Shown: in pieces, positions 34,862-43,199 of the stretch
How positions within the stretch are numbered: the first letter of the stretch is position 1
How the letters are laid out: every line of letters begins with the position of its first letter
Source: Candidatus Sumerlaeota bacterium
GTDB lineage: Bacteria > Sumerlaeota > Sumerlaeia > Sumerlaeales > Sumerlaeaceae
DNA: 64,000 nucleotides
NCBI GenBank assembly: GCA_017161655.1
Contig: JADFCV010000010.1
Span: forward strand, 19,557 to 83,556
Reading direction: 5' to 3'
Notes under the pieces: generated by a model
Database searches by the model: none
Seen by the model: only the letters and a program-made list of their open reading frames with translations
What the model was told of the DNA's origin: nothing
Translations under genes and position numbers: made by a program

Positions 34862-35604
34862 TTTGCTTCTCCCAAGGTAGAATTGATCCCCAACCATTCC
34901 GCGTAGAATGGAAGGCTTCGCCAAATGAGAAACAGTCCAACGAGAATGAAAACGACGGCTGTCGTATAGCGGGCCCACTTCTCCACGTGCGTCATGACGT
35001 TGAAAGCTTTCGCCAGACTTGATGCACCGAACACAATAATTAGTGAAAAAGCAACGACGGGAAGCGCCGTCCCTATTCCATAGAGAGTCGGAACAAAGAA
35101 GACAGACTGAGTCTGGATGGCCAATGGAATAAGAGTTCCAAAAAACAGTCCAGCAGAGACGGGGCAAAATGTAAGAGCGAACACGAAACCCAGCGACAGA
35201 GCCCCAAATTGCCCCGAGCGTTCTGCCCATGCTTGGAATTTCTCATTTGCTGAGACGAAAGAAAAACTCGGAATCCGAATCCATTCAAAGAGAAAGCAAG
35301 CAATAAGAATGAGAAGTGGCCCGATGACGATACTCATCACTTGCTGAATAAGTTGCGCCACTCGAGGAGACGCTAGCGCGCTCTTCACAAAGACAATTGC
35401 TAAAATAATATACGCAAAACTCCGCCCCACGGAGTAAAGGATGCCTCGCTTTACAGCACTGCCAGGGCTAGCGACGTGTTTTGCCAGGTAGGACATTGCC
35501 GCAATGTTTGTGGCCAAGGGGCATGGACTAATTGACGTGATGATTCCGACCCAGAAGGCCGTCAGCACTGCGAGCGCCAAAGCTCCACTGCCGGGAAGTG
35601 TCAC
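34858..35604 (-). CDS. arsG: ArsG-family (CcdA/DsbD-like) permease
   Basis: 248 residues with six helices in the CcdA/DsbD transmembrane pattern. Key cysteines: Cys28 in SISPCPLATN and Cys147 in LTFCPVSAGLFFG, matching the paired membrane Cys of DsbD-like electron carriers. In the ArsG branch these proteins are annotated as efflux permeases for aromatic aminoarsenicals. It is coupled by ATGA to both arsF (35601-35604) and arsE (34858-34861). Whether it moves arsenicals, electrons or both is open; the Cys pair and thioredoxin-like neighbours make electron transfer plausible. Confidence 0.87.
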   Translation of the reverse strand: MTLPGSGALALAVLTAFWVGIITSISPCPLATNIAAMSYLAKHVASPGSAVKRGILYSVGRSFAYIILAIVFVKSALASPRVAQLIQQVMSIVIGPLLILIACFLFEWIRIPSFSFVSANEKFQAWAERSGQFGALSLGFVFALTFCPVSAGLFFGTLIPLAIQTQSVFFVPTLYGIGTALPVVAFSLIIVFGASSLAKAFNVMTHVEKWARYTTAVVFILVGLFLIWRSLPFYAEWLGINSTLGEAK

Positions 35605-36101
35605 TTGCTCTCTCCCAATGCCTTTGCAATCTCTTCCTTCACGTAAGCCTGAAATTTCGCTTTGTCCCCGGCATATTGCCAGATTTTTGTCAGATTCTTA
35701 TAATCGCCACCGGGCTTACCTGATTTGTGCGGCACCAACACGAGTGATTTCGTGTAAAGCTTATAGTCATCCACGAAATGGGAGTTCTCTGGAAGATCAA
35801 CATTCACCACTTTCCATTGGATTCGCCCGCTCTCGAGGTCCTTCGCAAAATCACGTTTCAATAGTTCGTCCGTAAAGTGTTCGAAATTGATGCAGTTGGT
35901 ACATCGGACGTGTCCGTGGAAGTAATAAACGGTGAGAGCAGATTTCTCTACAGAAGCTTTTGCAGTGTCTTCTGTTTTGCGTTCACTGTTTTCGACTGAC
36001 ACACTCTTTTGCGTTTTGCTTCCGCTGGTTACTGCCCATGCACTCATTGCCGAGATGGCAATAAGAACAGTCGCTAGAGTCACAACCTTAAGCATCCTCA
36101 T
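35601..36101 (-). CDS. arsF: ArsF-like exported thioredoxin-fold protein
   Basis: From ATG 36101 (AAGGA at six bases upstream; ATG 36107 is an alternative) there is a signal peptide (VVTLATVLIAISAMSAWA), so the protein is periplasmic or membrane-tethered. YYFHGHVRCTNCINFEHFTD has a CxxC (Cys67/Cys70) in a thioredoxin-like strand-helix, and IQWKVVNVDLPENSHFVDDY follows. Family: ArsF, labelled nitrophenyl-compound nitroreductase subunit in operons with ArsE/ArsG. It overlaps arsG by ATGA. An 84-bp gap with a stable GC hairpin (36147-36174) lies between it and the mini-thioredoxin gene. Confidence 0.87.
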   Translation of the reverse strand: MRMLKVVTLATVLIAISAMSAWAVTSGSKTQKSVSVENSERKTEDTAKASVEKSALTVYYFHGHVRCTNCINFEHFTDELLKRDFAKDLESGRIQWKVVNVDLPENSHFVDDYKLYTKSLVLVPHKSGKPGGDYKNLTKIWQYAGDKAKFQAYVKEEIAKALGESK

Positions 36102-36191
36102 GGTCATTCCTTTCTTTGCACAACGATAAGAAGTGTGGGGGTAGAGCCCGCGTCCTCACTTTGTCCGACGCGGGTCTCTCACGCGCCCATG

Positions 36192-36425
36192 CTACTGAAG
36201 AAGTTTTTTTGCTTCCTCAACGGTAGGGATTTTCCCCGCGACTTTCACCTGCCCATTGACGACCAAGGCCGGAGTGCTCATCACGCCGAACGAAATGATT
36301 TCGTTGATGTCCGTCACTTTCTGCAGTTCATACTCCAGCCCCAGTTCCTTGGCTGCCTGTTCAGCAACCTCAGTAAGCTTTTTGCATTTCGGGCATCCCG
36401 TGCCCAGGATTTGAATTCGCACCAC
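36192..36425 (-). CDS. Mini-thioredoxin (CPKC type)
   Basis: 77 residues beginning VRIQILGTGCPKCKKLTEVA with Cys11/Cys14, then a cis-Pro strand MSTPALVVNGQVKVAGKIPT. This is the small TM0996/MTH895-like thioredoxin family often linked with DUF318 permeases and arsenic genes. It starts with GTG at 36425, eight bases after a perfect AAGGAGGA (36434-36441). Acting in the cytoplasm, it could feed electrons to ArsG or to a reductase; this is inference. The permease gene lies 52 bp upstream. Confidence 0.9.
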   Translation of the reverse strand: MVRIQILGTGCPKCKKLTEVAEQAAKELGLEYELQKVTDINEIISFGVMSTPALVVNGQVKVAGKIPTVEEAKKLLQ

Positions 36426-36433
36426 GATGTGTC

Positions 36434-36441
36434 TCCTCCTT
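36434..36441 (-). promoter_or_regulatory. Strong Shine-Dalgarno for the mini-thioredoxin
   Basis: AAGGAGGA on the minus strand, eight bases before GTG 36425. It decides for the GTG start, and suggests high translation of this gene within the ars operon. Confidence 0.75.
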
Positions 36442-36477
36442 TCTTGCTCTTTGTGTTTCCTGTTTTCAAAAACTTCG

Positions 36478-37881
36478 TTAGCTAGCGAGTGAGCCGTAGA
36501 TAAGGCCAGTGACTGTGGCGAGAATCACCACGATTGTCACATAGGCGAGCATCTTCTTCGTCCCCATTATGCTTCGCAGAACAAGCATACTTGGAAGCGA
36601 GAGAGCTGGTCCTGCCAGGAGAAGCGCCAAAGCCGGACCTTTGCCCATGCCACTGCCCAGCAAGCCCTGGAGAATGGGAACCTCGGTGAGCGTGGCGAAA
36701 TACATGAGAGCCCCCGAGACGCTAGCAAAGAGATTCGCCCATAAGGAATTTCCACCTACGAGGCTTTCAACCCAACGGTTGGGGATGAGTCCTTCATGGC
36801 CTGGACGCCCTAGCAAGATGCCCGCGACAAATACACCGGCAAAGAGCAGCGGGAAAATCTGCTTCGCAAAAGTCCAGGTCGCTGAAGCCCATTCGTTAAG
36901 TTCGTCACTCGAACCTAAAGCTGTAATCAAGATAAGAGCAATGACCCCAATCACAAAGGGAACAAGTGGTTCGTGTGGTGCCAGGACGGCACCAGCGGTA
37001 GTCGCCGCAATGCTTGCAACCATGGCCCCAAAGGAAACGCCAAACCACCGCCACAAGGCAAATGCCAGCACAAGTGCACAGACACCGGTAAGCAACCATT
37101 TTTGCAGATAGATCGCGTACCACAGACCAGATTGAACGTCCGGCTTGCCCCAATTCGCAAAAACCAGAACGCCCACCTGAGCACCGAGAAATATCACATT
37201 CTGCCACAACGGACGCTTCACTTCGGGCTCCGGCAGCGCTGCTGCAATTCGGGCCTTTTCGCCTTCCTCGCGACGGAATAGGAAGTGCATCGCTAAACCC
37301 GCAACGATGCTGAAGACCACAGCACCGACAGCGCGCGCAATGCCAAGCTCCAGCCCCAGCACACGCGCCGTCATAGCAATTGCGAGAACATTAATGGCTG
37401 GTCCCGAATAAAGAAAAGCAATCGCTGGACCTAGCCCTGCTCCCATTTTGTAAATCCCAGCGAAAAGCGGGAGAACAGTGCACGAACACACAGCTAAGAT
37501 CGTTCCGGAAACCGAGGCCACTCCATACGCGAGGAACCTGTTCGCGTTAGGCCCAAGGTACCGCATGACCGAGGCCTGGCTGACGAACACGCTGATGGCT
37601 CCGGCAATAAAGAACGCCGGAACCAAACACAGCAAGACGTGCTCGCGCGCATACCACTTTACCAGGTACAAAGATTCTTGAATGGCAGCGTCGAATCGGG
37701 GCGTGCCGATTGGCAGAAAGTAAGCAATGACAAATACGCCCACAAGTGTCAGAAACGTTTTCCATTCAAAATTCCGGAATCTCGCGGTGAGAGCAGAAAA
37801 TCTCTCAGAGAGCGTTACGGACTGCTTGTCAGTCTTGATAGATGTATGTTTTTCCGCCGGAATTTCACTCATCGGATCCAA
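36478..37881 (-). CDS. DUF318/ArsP-type permease
   Basis: 467 residues with about ten helices. After a charged N terminus, a helix TFLTLVGVFVIAYFLPI is followed by the family core AVCSCTVLPLFAGIYKMGAG (Cys132, Cys134) and AIAFLYSGPAINVLAIAMTA. The second half repeats the motif as ILQGLLGSGMGKGPALALLLAGPALSLPSML, consistent with an internal duplication. Such permeases include ArsP, an exporter of trivalent organoarsenicals. The start is ATG 37881 or 37872, both inside the 3' end of arsR, so the two are coupled. An arsenical (or another thiol-binding metalloid) is the likely substrate. Confidence 0.87.
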   Translation of the reverse strand: MDPMSEIPAEKHTSIKTDKQSVTLSERFSALTARFRNFEWKTFLTLVGVFVIAYFLPIGTPRFDAAIQESLYLVKWYAREHVLLCLVPAFFIAGAISVFVSQASVMRYLGPNANRFLAYGVASVSGTILAVCSCTVLPLFAGIYKMGAGLGPAIAFLYSGPAINVLAIAMTARVLGLELGIARAVGAVVFSIVAGLAMHFLFRREEGEKARIAAALPEPEVKRPLWQNVIFLGAQVGVLVFANWGKPDVQSGLWYAIYLQKWLLTGVCALVLAFALWRWFGVSFGAMVASIAATTAGAVLAPHEPLVPFVIGVIALILITALGSSDELNEWASATWTFAKQIFPLLFAGVFVAGILLGRPGHEGLIPNRWVESLVGGNSLWANLFASVSGALMYFATLTEVPILQGLLGSGMGKGPALALLLAGPALSLPSMLVLRSIMGTKKMLAYVTIVVILATVTGLIYGSLAS

Positions 37882-38227
37882 AAACCTCCATTTTGCGTCG
37901 AATGTCTTTCGCTAGGACCTCCTCTACGCAGGGGAAGATTTTGAGAACACATGGCGTAGCCAGGTGATAAAGCACCTGTGTGCCCCGCTTCTCATCTTCA
38001 ACGAGGCCGGCTTGCCTCATGACCGCAAGGTGCTTGGACACGGTGGACATGTCGAGATTCACCAACTGCTGTAGCTCGCACACGCACCTCGGTCCATGAG
38101 CCAGAACTTCGGCGAAGTACCAGCGTACAGGATGCGCTAGGGCTTTGAGAATGTTAGCCCGCAACCGGTGGCGCGACGAGAATTTTGGGATGTCCTGCCT
38201 TATTGCTGTGACGTGTTCGTGTTTCAT
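37865..38227 (-). CDS. arsR: ArsR/SmtB-family repressor
   Basis: 120-residue winged-helix repressor: ANILKALAHPVRWYFAEVLA, then GPRCVCELQQLVNLDMSTVSKHLAVMRQAGLVEDEKRGTQV. Cys48 and Cys50 (CVCEL) sit at the alpha-3 metal-site position of classic As(III)/Sb(III) sensors, and extra cysteines, Cys93 and Cys100, occur near the C terminus. In the family, trivalent arsenic binding releases DNA. It is the first gene of the ars operon, and a perfect palindrome lies 20-35 bp upstream. Its 3' end overlaps the permease start. Confidence 0.93.
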   Translation of the reverse strand: MKHEHVTAIRQDIPKFSSRHRLRANILKALAHPVRWYFAEVLAHGPRCVCELQQLVNLDMSTVSKHLAVMRQAGLVEDEKRGTQVLYHLATPCVLKIFPCVEEVLAKDIRRKMEVFGSDE

Positions 38228-38246
38228 TTTCCTTGTCGTTGCATTA

Positions 38247-38262
38247 TTGGCAAATTTGCCAA
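38247..38262 (-). promoter_or_regulatory. Candidate ArsR operator palindrome
   Basis: TTGGCAAATTTGCCAA, a perfect 16-bp palindrome 20 bp upstream of the arsR start codon (38227). A related half site (CAAAATTTGC) follows at 38271-38280. Position and symmetry fit autorepression by ArsR; the exact sequence is not the proteobacterial ArsR consensus. Confidence 0.6.
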
Positions 38263-38353
38263 GTATTCAACAAAATTTGCATAGTTCCAGTTTTGAGCCA
38301 TCAGCAAACAATGTCTCGCTCTCTAGCTGCGCCGTCCGTCTCTCGCCATGAAC

Positions 38354-40318
38354 CTAGATTACGTCACGATTCTCAGGGAGGCGTCGGAAAGGATCAAAAA
38401 GCCTATCCAGCATCAAGGTCAGTTCCCAGCGTGGCACAAACTTATCCGGCAGAAAGTTCACGTGCCATATTCCATCATAGAGTTCACGGCGATAAAGCGG
38501 CTCAATCCAACGTGCAGACCAATGCGTGTGCGGCATATCCAGGAAGCGGATTCTCACCTCCGGTACCGGCTCAATGCCTGCGCATCGGCATAGCAATGCA
38601 GCAAGCTCCGCACGCTTAACGTAGGCCTGGCTCTGACCATCCCGCACGTGTTGCAGCTCGGGCACTTCCCTCACCCATTCAGCAAGATGTTGCGCATAGA
38701 GCTCTCTTTGATCCTTGCGATAACCCGTGCCACCTTTTCCTGAGGCTTTTGTTACGAGCTCTGCTGCCTGTTCCCAAGTGAGGGAAGAATCCTTGCGGAA
38801 CAAAAAATCCTCTTGATCAAAAACCACGCCGGCCAGAGCGAGCTTTTGTGCCTCCACAAAGATCCGATCTTCGACGTGAAGATCTTCGTAAGGGTAAAGC
38901 ATCACCGCCCGCACGATCAAATACTCCTGCAGGTCACGAATACGAACTTCCTGCGGAGCAACGCCTGCCCGCACAGCAAGCGCCGCCGCAGCCCCAGCTG
39001 CCTGACCCATCAGAAGCACGATAGGTTGAAGCCGCGTGCAACCGTTTACGATGTGCGTAACACTGATACTCTTTTCGATCGCCATGAAGCCCTCAACATC
39101 GCGCGGGAAAAACACTCCGAAAGGCACCTGGAACTTCGCATTGGCGGGGTATTGCTCCTCAAAATAATTCGGGTGCCCCGAATGCGCGCGAGCATGATGG
39201 TGATCGAGGAAGTAATCACCGACCGCGATGGAATCGCGCTGGAGCGGCGGACGCGTCCCGTTACCAAATGCAGGAAGCACATCCTGCTCGCGCATCACGC
39301 GACTGCCCACGATCCTCCTGGTTTCGCGCACATAGGGAATGAACGGCAGACCATCCGGCGTGGGGAATTCGTCGTCCGCAATCCCAAGCTCAGGGTGACC
39401 AAGCACCGTCTGCATGTAGTGGATAAAATTCAGCGTGTGCCGTTTTGCCCGCACAAACGCTTCTGCCCGTTTCGAGCGATCGAAAAACGCTAGGCTATCT
39501 GGAAAGTCGTTGGCATGGAACGGCCAGTTGATCATGTATTTGTGGCGCGGAAGTTTTCCGTAATCGATGAAGGTTTCCCACGTGTGAAGAGTGTGTGGGT
39601 GAGCGACGGATTCATCCACATCCAGAGCGGTTGCCCCGCGGAAAACTGTTGGATCATAATCCTGTGAGGGTTCCACCGCCGGAGCGAGGCGCCCGTACGC
39701 TTTTTCATAATCTTTCACAATTGCCACATAGGTGACATCCTGAATTTCTAAATCAGGTTTGTCCGGAGCGTCAGGCTCGCCCGTTTCGGAGCGCGCTTCT
39801 CGGCCAAGTCGGTGTTCGATGCCGGCCATTTCGATGATATCACCGAACTCCGTGGCCTCCATGGTTATGGCAGCATGCACTTCAAACTCCTCGCCGCTCT
39901 TGCTTCGAAAAGTGAGTCCACGAATGCGGTTGCCCTCGCGCAACACACTCGTAACTTGAGCTTCCAGGAAGAGTTGGATGAGCTCTTCGCGTTTCACGAG
40001 CCGTTCAAGAATCTGGGCCACGACGTGAGGTTCAAAAGCTGTCAGGGTCACCCAGCCTGTGCCTGTTTTGGCAGGGCCTCCGTAGTAGATTTCAATCTCG
40101 CGCACAATTTCGCGATAGATTCCGCACGTGAGAGTTCCCCAGTTTCCATCGAACGCCACGACGCCAGCGCTTGTGATCATGCCACCGAGCCAGGGCGTTT
40201 CTTCCACGAGAACGACTCTTGCCCCCATACGGGCCGCCTGAAGTGCGGCAGCTGTCCCGCCACAGCCACCGCCGGCAATCACAACATCCGTCCGAATAAC
40301 GTTCCGTTTGCTCATCAT
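38354..40318 (-). CDS. FAD-dependent oxidoreductase with SLH-like C terminus
   Basis: 654 residues. The Rossmann FAD site is VVIAGGGCGGTAAALQAARM with VVLVEETPWLGGMITSAG following. It belongs to the FAD-dependent oxidoreductase group (PF12831-like) common in Planctomycetota and Verrucomicrobiota. Residues ~530-640 contain two stretches that read like S-layer homology repeats: WEQAAELVTKASG with YVKRAELAALLCRCAGI, and IRFLDMPHTHWSARWIEPL with FVPRWELTLMLDRLFD. No signal peptide is visible. Substrate is unknown; carbohydrate or steroid oxidation is possible in such families. It is convergent with arsR's operator region and divergent from gyrA. Confidence 0.8.
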   Translation of the reverse strand: MMSKRNVIRTDVVIAGGGCGGTAAALQAARMGARVVLVEETPWLGGMITSAGVVAFDGNWGTLTCGIYREIVREIEIYYGGPAKTGTGWVTLTAFEPHVVAQILERLVKREELIQLFLEAQVTSVLREGNRIRGLTFRSKSGEEFEVHAAITMEATEFGDIIEMAGIEHRLGREARSETGEPDAPDKPDLEIQDVTYVAIVKDYEKAYGRLAPAVEPSQDYDPTVFRGATALDVDESVAHPHTLHTWETFIDYGKLPRHKYMINWPFHANDFPDSLAFFDRSKRAEAFVRAKRHTLNFIHYMQTVLGHPELGIADDEFPTPDGLPFIPYVRETRRIVGSRVMREQDVLPAFGNGTRPPLQRDSIAVGDYFLDHHHARAHSGHPNYFEEQYPANAKFQVPFGVFFPRDVEGFMAIEKSISVTHIVNGCTRLQPIVLLMGQAAGAAAALAVRAGVAPQEVRIRDLQEYLIVRAVMLYPYEDLHVEDRIFVEAQKLALAGVVFDQEDFLFRKDSSLTWEQAAELVTKASGKGGTGYRKDQRELYAQHLAEWVREVPELQHVRDGQSQAYVKRAELAALLCRCAGIEPVPEVRIRFLDMPHTHWSARWIEPLYRRELYDGIWHVNFLPDKFVPRWELTLMLDRLFDPFRRLPENRDVI

Positions 40319-40499
40319 GGTGCGCTCTTTCTCAACACTGAGAACGCCTTGCCAACTAAAAAAGAATTCGCATCTTACCCTCTACGATTGGTAAAATCCT
40401 TCGGTAATCGCCGGGCACAGGCAAAATAAGACTTGTGCGGCGGCTGCAGGGGATCAGGATTCAATAAGTCATACTGCAACACTGGAGAATTCTGGATAG

Positions 40500-43034
40500 A
40501 TGCAAGAAAACCGAGAGCAGATCCTCGTTCACGACATCGAAGAAGAAATGAAGGTTTCGTACCTCGATTACGCCATGAGCGTGATCGTGGGGCGGGCCCT
40601 GCCAGACGTGCGTGATGGCTTGAAGCCAGTGCACAGACGCGTGATTTACGCGATGCACGAGCTTGGCTTTACCTCTACCCATAAATTCGAAAAGTCAGCC
40701 AAGAGCGTTGGTCACGTGATGGGTAATTACCACCCTCACGGTGACCAGGCAATTTACGACACGCTCGTCCGCATGGCGCAGGACTTTTCCATGCGCTATC
40801 CGCTTATCGATGGTCAGGGAAACTTCGGTTCTGTGGACGGTGATCCACCTGCCGCTATGCGTTACACCGAAGCCCGGCTTTCGAAATTTGCCGAGCTTCT
40901 CCTGCAGGATATCGAGAAAAACACCGTCGATTGGGCGCCAAACTATGATGCCTCTGCCCTCGAACCCACCGTTTTGCCGAGCGCCTTTCCAAATCTTCTG
41001 TGCAATGGCAGCGATGGTATCGCTGTGGGCATGTCGACTCGGATCCCGCCGCACAATCTTGGCGAAGTCGTCGATGCTTGCATTGCCCTTATCGACAAAC
41101 CCAACGCCACCGTTGCCGAGTTAATGAAGCATTTGCCAGGGCCCGATTTTCCGACCGGCGGCTTCATCTGTGGGCGAAAGGGCATCGTCGATGCTTACAC
41201 GACGGGGCGCGGGAGCATCGTGATGCGAGCCCGCGTCAATATCGAGCAACTTAAGGGCGGGCGCCAGGCGCTTATCGTTACGGAAATTCCTTATCAAGTT
41301 AACAAAGCGAAGCTCATCGAAAAAATTGCACAGCTCGTTCAGGAGAAAAAGATCACTGACATTTCGGACCTGCGCGATGAAAGCGACCGCACAGGCATGC
41401 GCATTGTGATCGAGCTCAAACGCGACGCCGTGCCCGAAATCGTCCTGAATAACCTCTACAAGCATACTCAGCTCCAGGAAACGTTCAACGTCATCCTGCT
41501 GGCTCTCGTCGACAATCGCCCTCGCTACCTGAGCCTGCCGCGCATGATTCAGCTCTACCTGAATCATCGCCGCGACGTGGTCACTCGCCGCACGCGATAC
41601 GAACTCGACCGCGCTCAAAAGCGTCTCCATATCGTCCAAGGGCTTTGCGTGGTTCAGGACAACATTGACTACGTCGTGAAAACAATCCGCGAGGCAGCGA
41701 CTCCGGAAGATGCCAAGCAAAAGCTCATGTCCACATTGTGGATTCCGTTGGAAATGGTGCAGATTCTTGAACCGGAAGCCACGGAACCCAGAAATCTCAG
41801 CGCTGAGCAGGCCCAGGCGATTCTCGACATGCGTCTATCGCGTCTGACTCAGCTGGAAAAATCAAAACTCCTCGAAGAGCGCGATCAGTTGGTGGAATCG
41901 ATTCTCAACTATCGGCGCATCCTGGGGGACATCCGCGAAGTGTGGGCCATTGTGCGGCAAGAACTTCTCGACATGAAAAAGAAATTTGCCGATGAGCGCC
42001 GCACGGAGATTACAGACGATGTTACCGATATCTCGATCGAGAGCCTCATCCCCGACGAGAACATGGTTATCACCATCAGCCACACTGGCTATATCAAACG
42101 CACGCCGACTGACCAGTACCGTCGGCAACGTCGGGGCGGCAAGGGGGTTGTCGGCGCGGAAACACGCGAACAGGATTGGGTAGAGCACCTCTTCATTGGC
42201 ACAACCCACAATTACCTCATGTTCTTCACCGATAAGGGGCGCGCCTATTGGCTTAAGGTTTACGACATCCCGCAAGCCAATCGTCAGGCGCGTGGGCGGG
42301 CGATCGTGAACATGCTCGAAGTCCAGCCCGACGAAAAAATCTGCGCTGTACTGCCGGTGCGAGAATTCGATGATCAGCATTTCCTGCTGTTTGCTACGGC
42401 GAAGGGGCAAGTGTGTAAACAGTCCCTCGCGCTCTACAGTCATATACGTCGCACCGGCATCAAAGCCATCAATATTGCCGAAGGCGATACCCTCGTCGAT
42501 GTGAAGCTGACCAATGGGCAGCAAGAGATTATCTTGGCCACGCGGCGTGGCATGGCGATTCGCTTCCACGAGTCTGTCGTGCGCCCGATGGGACGCGACA
42601 CCTCTGGTGTGCGGGGTATTCAGCTTAACAAAGGCGACGAAGTCATTGGCCTCGAAACACCTCGCCCCGGAGCCACCCTGCTCACAGTGTGTGAGCGGGG
42701 CTATGGCAAGCGTAGCGCCATTGCCGATTATCGTATGACGAATCGCGGGGGTAAGGGCGTGATCAACATTCGTACGACCGAGCGCAACGGACTGGTTGTC
42801 GCCGTCAAGGAAGTGCTTGACGACGATGAGCTTATTGTCATGACGCGCGAAGGTCGGGCAATTCGTCTGAAGGTTTCAGATATTCGCGTGATCTCCAGGA
42901 ATACTCAAGGAGTGCGAATCATTGACATCGCTGAGGGGGACCTTGTGACGGGTGTGGCGCGTTTGGCTGAATCTGAGGACGAAGAGGAAAATGGCGAAGA
43001 AGAGCCGACCGACGAAAATACACCGCAAGAGTAG
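40500..43034 (+). CDS. gyrA: DNA gyrase subunit A
   Basis: 844 residues. Catalytic Tyr122 lies in [10 protein letters not shown] and numbering matches E. coli. [17 protein letters not shown] opens the winged-helix part. In the quinolone region, [17 protein letters not shown] has Gln83 where E. coli has Ser83; Asp87 is kept. The GyrA box QRRGGKGV (in [14 protein letters not shown]) marks it as gyrase rather than ParC. The C-terminal beta-pinwheel repeats (RGGKGVINI and similar) end in a short acidic tail. No gyrB or parC/E is in the window. It ends at a perfect-stem terminator shared with hslU. Confidence 0.97.
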   Translation: MQENREQILVHDIEEEMKVSYLDYAMSVIVGRALPDVRDGLKPVHRRVIYAMHELGFTSTHKFEKSAKSVGHVMGNYHPHGDQAIYDTLVRMAQDFSMRYPLIDGQGNFGSVDGDPPAAMRYTEARLSKFAELLLQDIEKNTVDWAPNYDASALEPTVLPSAFPNLLCNGSDGIAVGMSTRIPPHNLGEVVDACIALIDKPNATVAELMKHLPGPDFPTGGFICGRKGIVDAYTTGRGSIVMRARVNIEQLKGGRQALIVTEIPYQVNKAKLIEKIAQLVQEKKITDISDLRDESDRTGMRIVIELKRDAVPEIVLNNLYKHTQLQETFNVILLALVDNRPRYLSLPRMIQLYLNHRRDVVTRRTRYELDRAQKRLHIVQGLCVVQDNIDYVVKTIREAATPEDAKQKLMSTLWIPLEMVQILEPEATEPRNLSAEQAQAILDMRLSRLTQLEKSKLLEERDQLVESILNYRRILGDIREVWAIVRQELLDMKKKFADERRTEITDDVTDISIESLIPDENMVITISHTGYIKRTPTDQYRRQRRGGKGVVGAETREQDWVEHLFIGTTHNYLMFFTDKGRAYWLKVYDIPQANRQARGRAIVNMLEVQPDEKICAVLPVREFDDQHFLLFATAKGQVCKQSLALYSHIRRTGIKAINIAEGDTLVDVKLTNGQQEIILATRRGMAIRFHESVVRPMGRDTSGVRGIQLNKGDEVIGLETPRPGATLLTVCERGYGKRSAIADYRMTNRGGKGVINIRTTERNGLVVAVKEVLDDDELIVMTREGRAIRLKVSDIRVISRNTQGVRIIDIAEGDLVTGVARLAESEDEEENGEEEPTDENTPQE

Positions 43035-43090
43035 AATCAGCCCCACGCGTCAGCCAGAGGCATGACTCTCTTTTGGCCGATAGCGAAGTT

Positions 43091-43133
43091 AAGGGACTCG
43101 CTGAGCGACCTCAAATGCTTCAGCGAGTCCCTT
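43091..43133 (+). terminator. Bidirectional terminator between gyrA and hslU
   Basis: A 14-bp perfect stem, AAGGGACTCGCTGA (43091-43104) with TCAGCGAGTCCCTT (43120-43133), closes a 15-base loop and is followed by TTGT. It lies 57 bp after gyrA and 67 bp after hslU on the other strand. U tracts are short on both sides, so efficiency is uncertain. Confidence 0.75.
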
Positions 43134-43199
43134 TTGTATGATCGTCCTCTCGCAAGTCTCATTATACGCAACATAGAGGCAAAGAAGTCGCTCAGTCGC

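Noticed and set aside
34862..35230. N-terminal extension of the arsE frame
   Set aside because: It lies wholly inside arsG in another frame; the ATGA overlap at 34858-34861 fixes the real start.
36147..36174. GC hairpin CCCGCGTC...GACGCGGG between the mini-thioredoxin and arsF
   Set aside because: No U tract follows on the minus strand, so it is not a clear terminator; possibly an mRNA stability or attenuation element, but I cannot support a function.
40500..43034. ParC instead of GyrA
   Set aside because: The GyrA box QRRGGKGV and Tyr122 numbering identical to E. coli GyrA favour gyrase.
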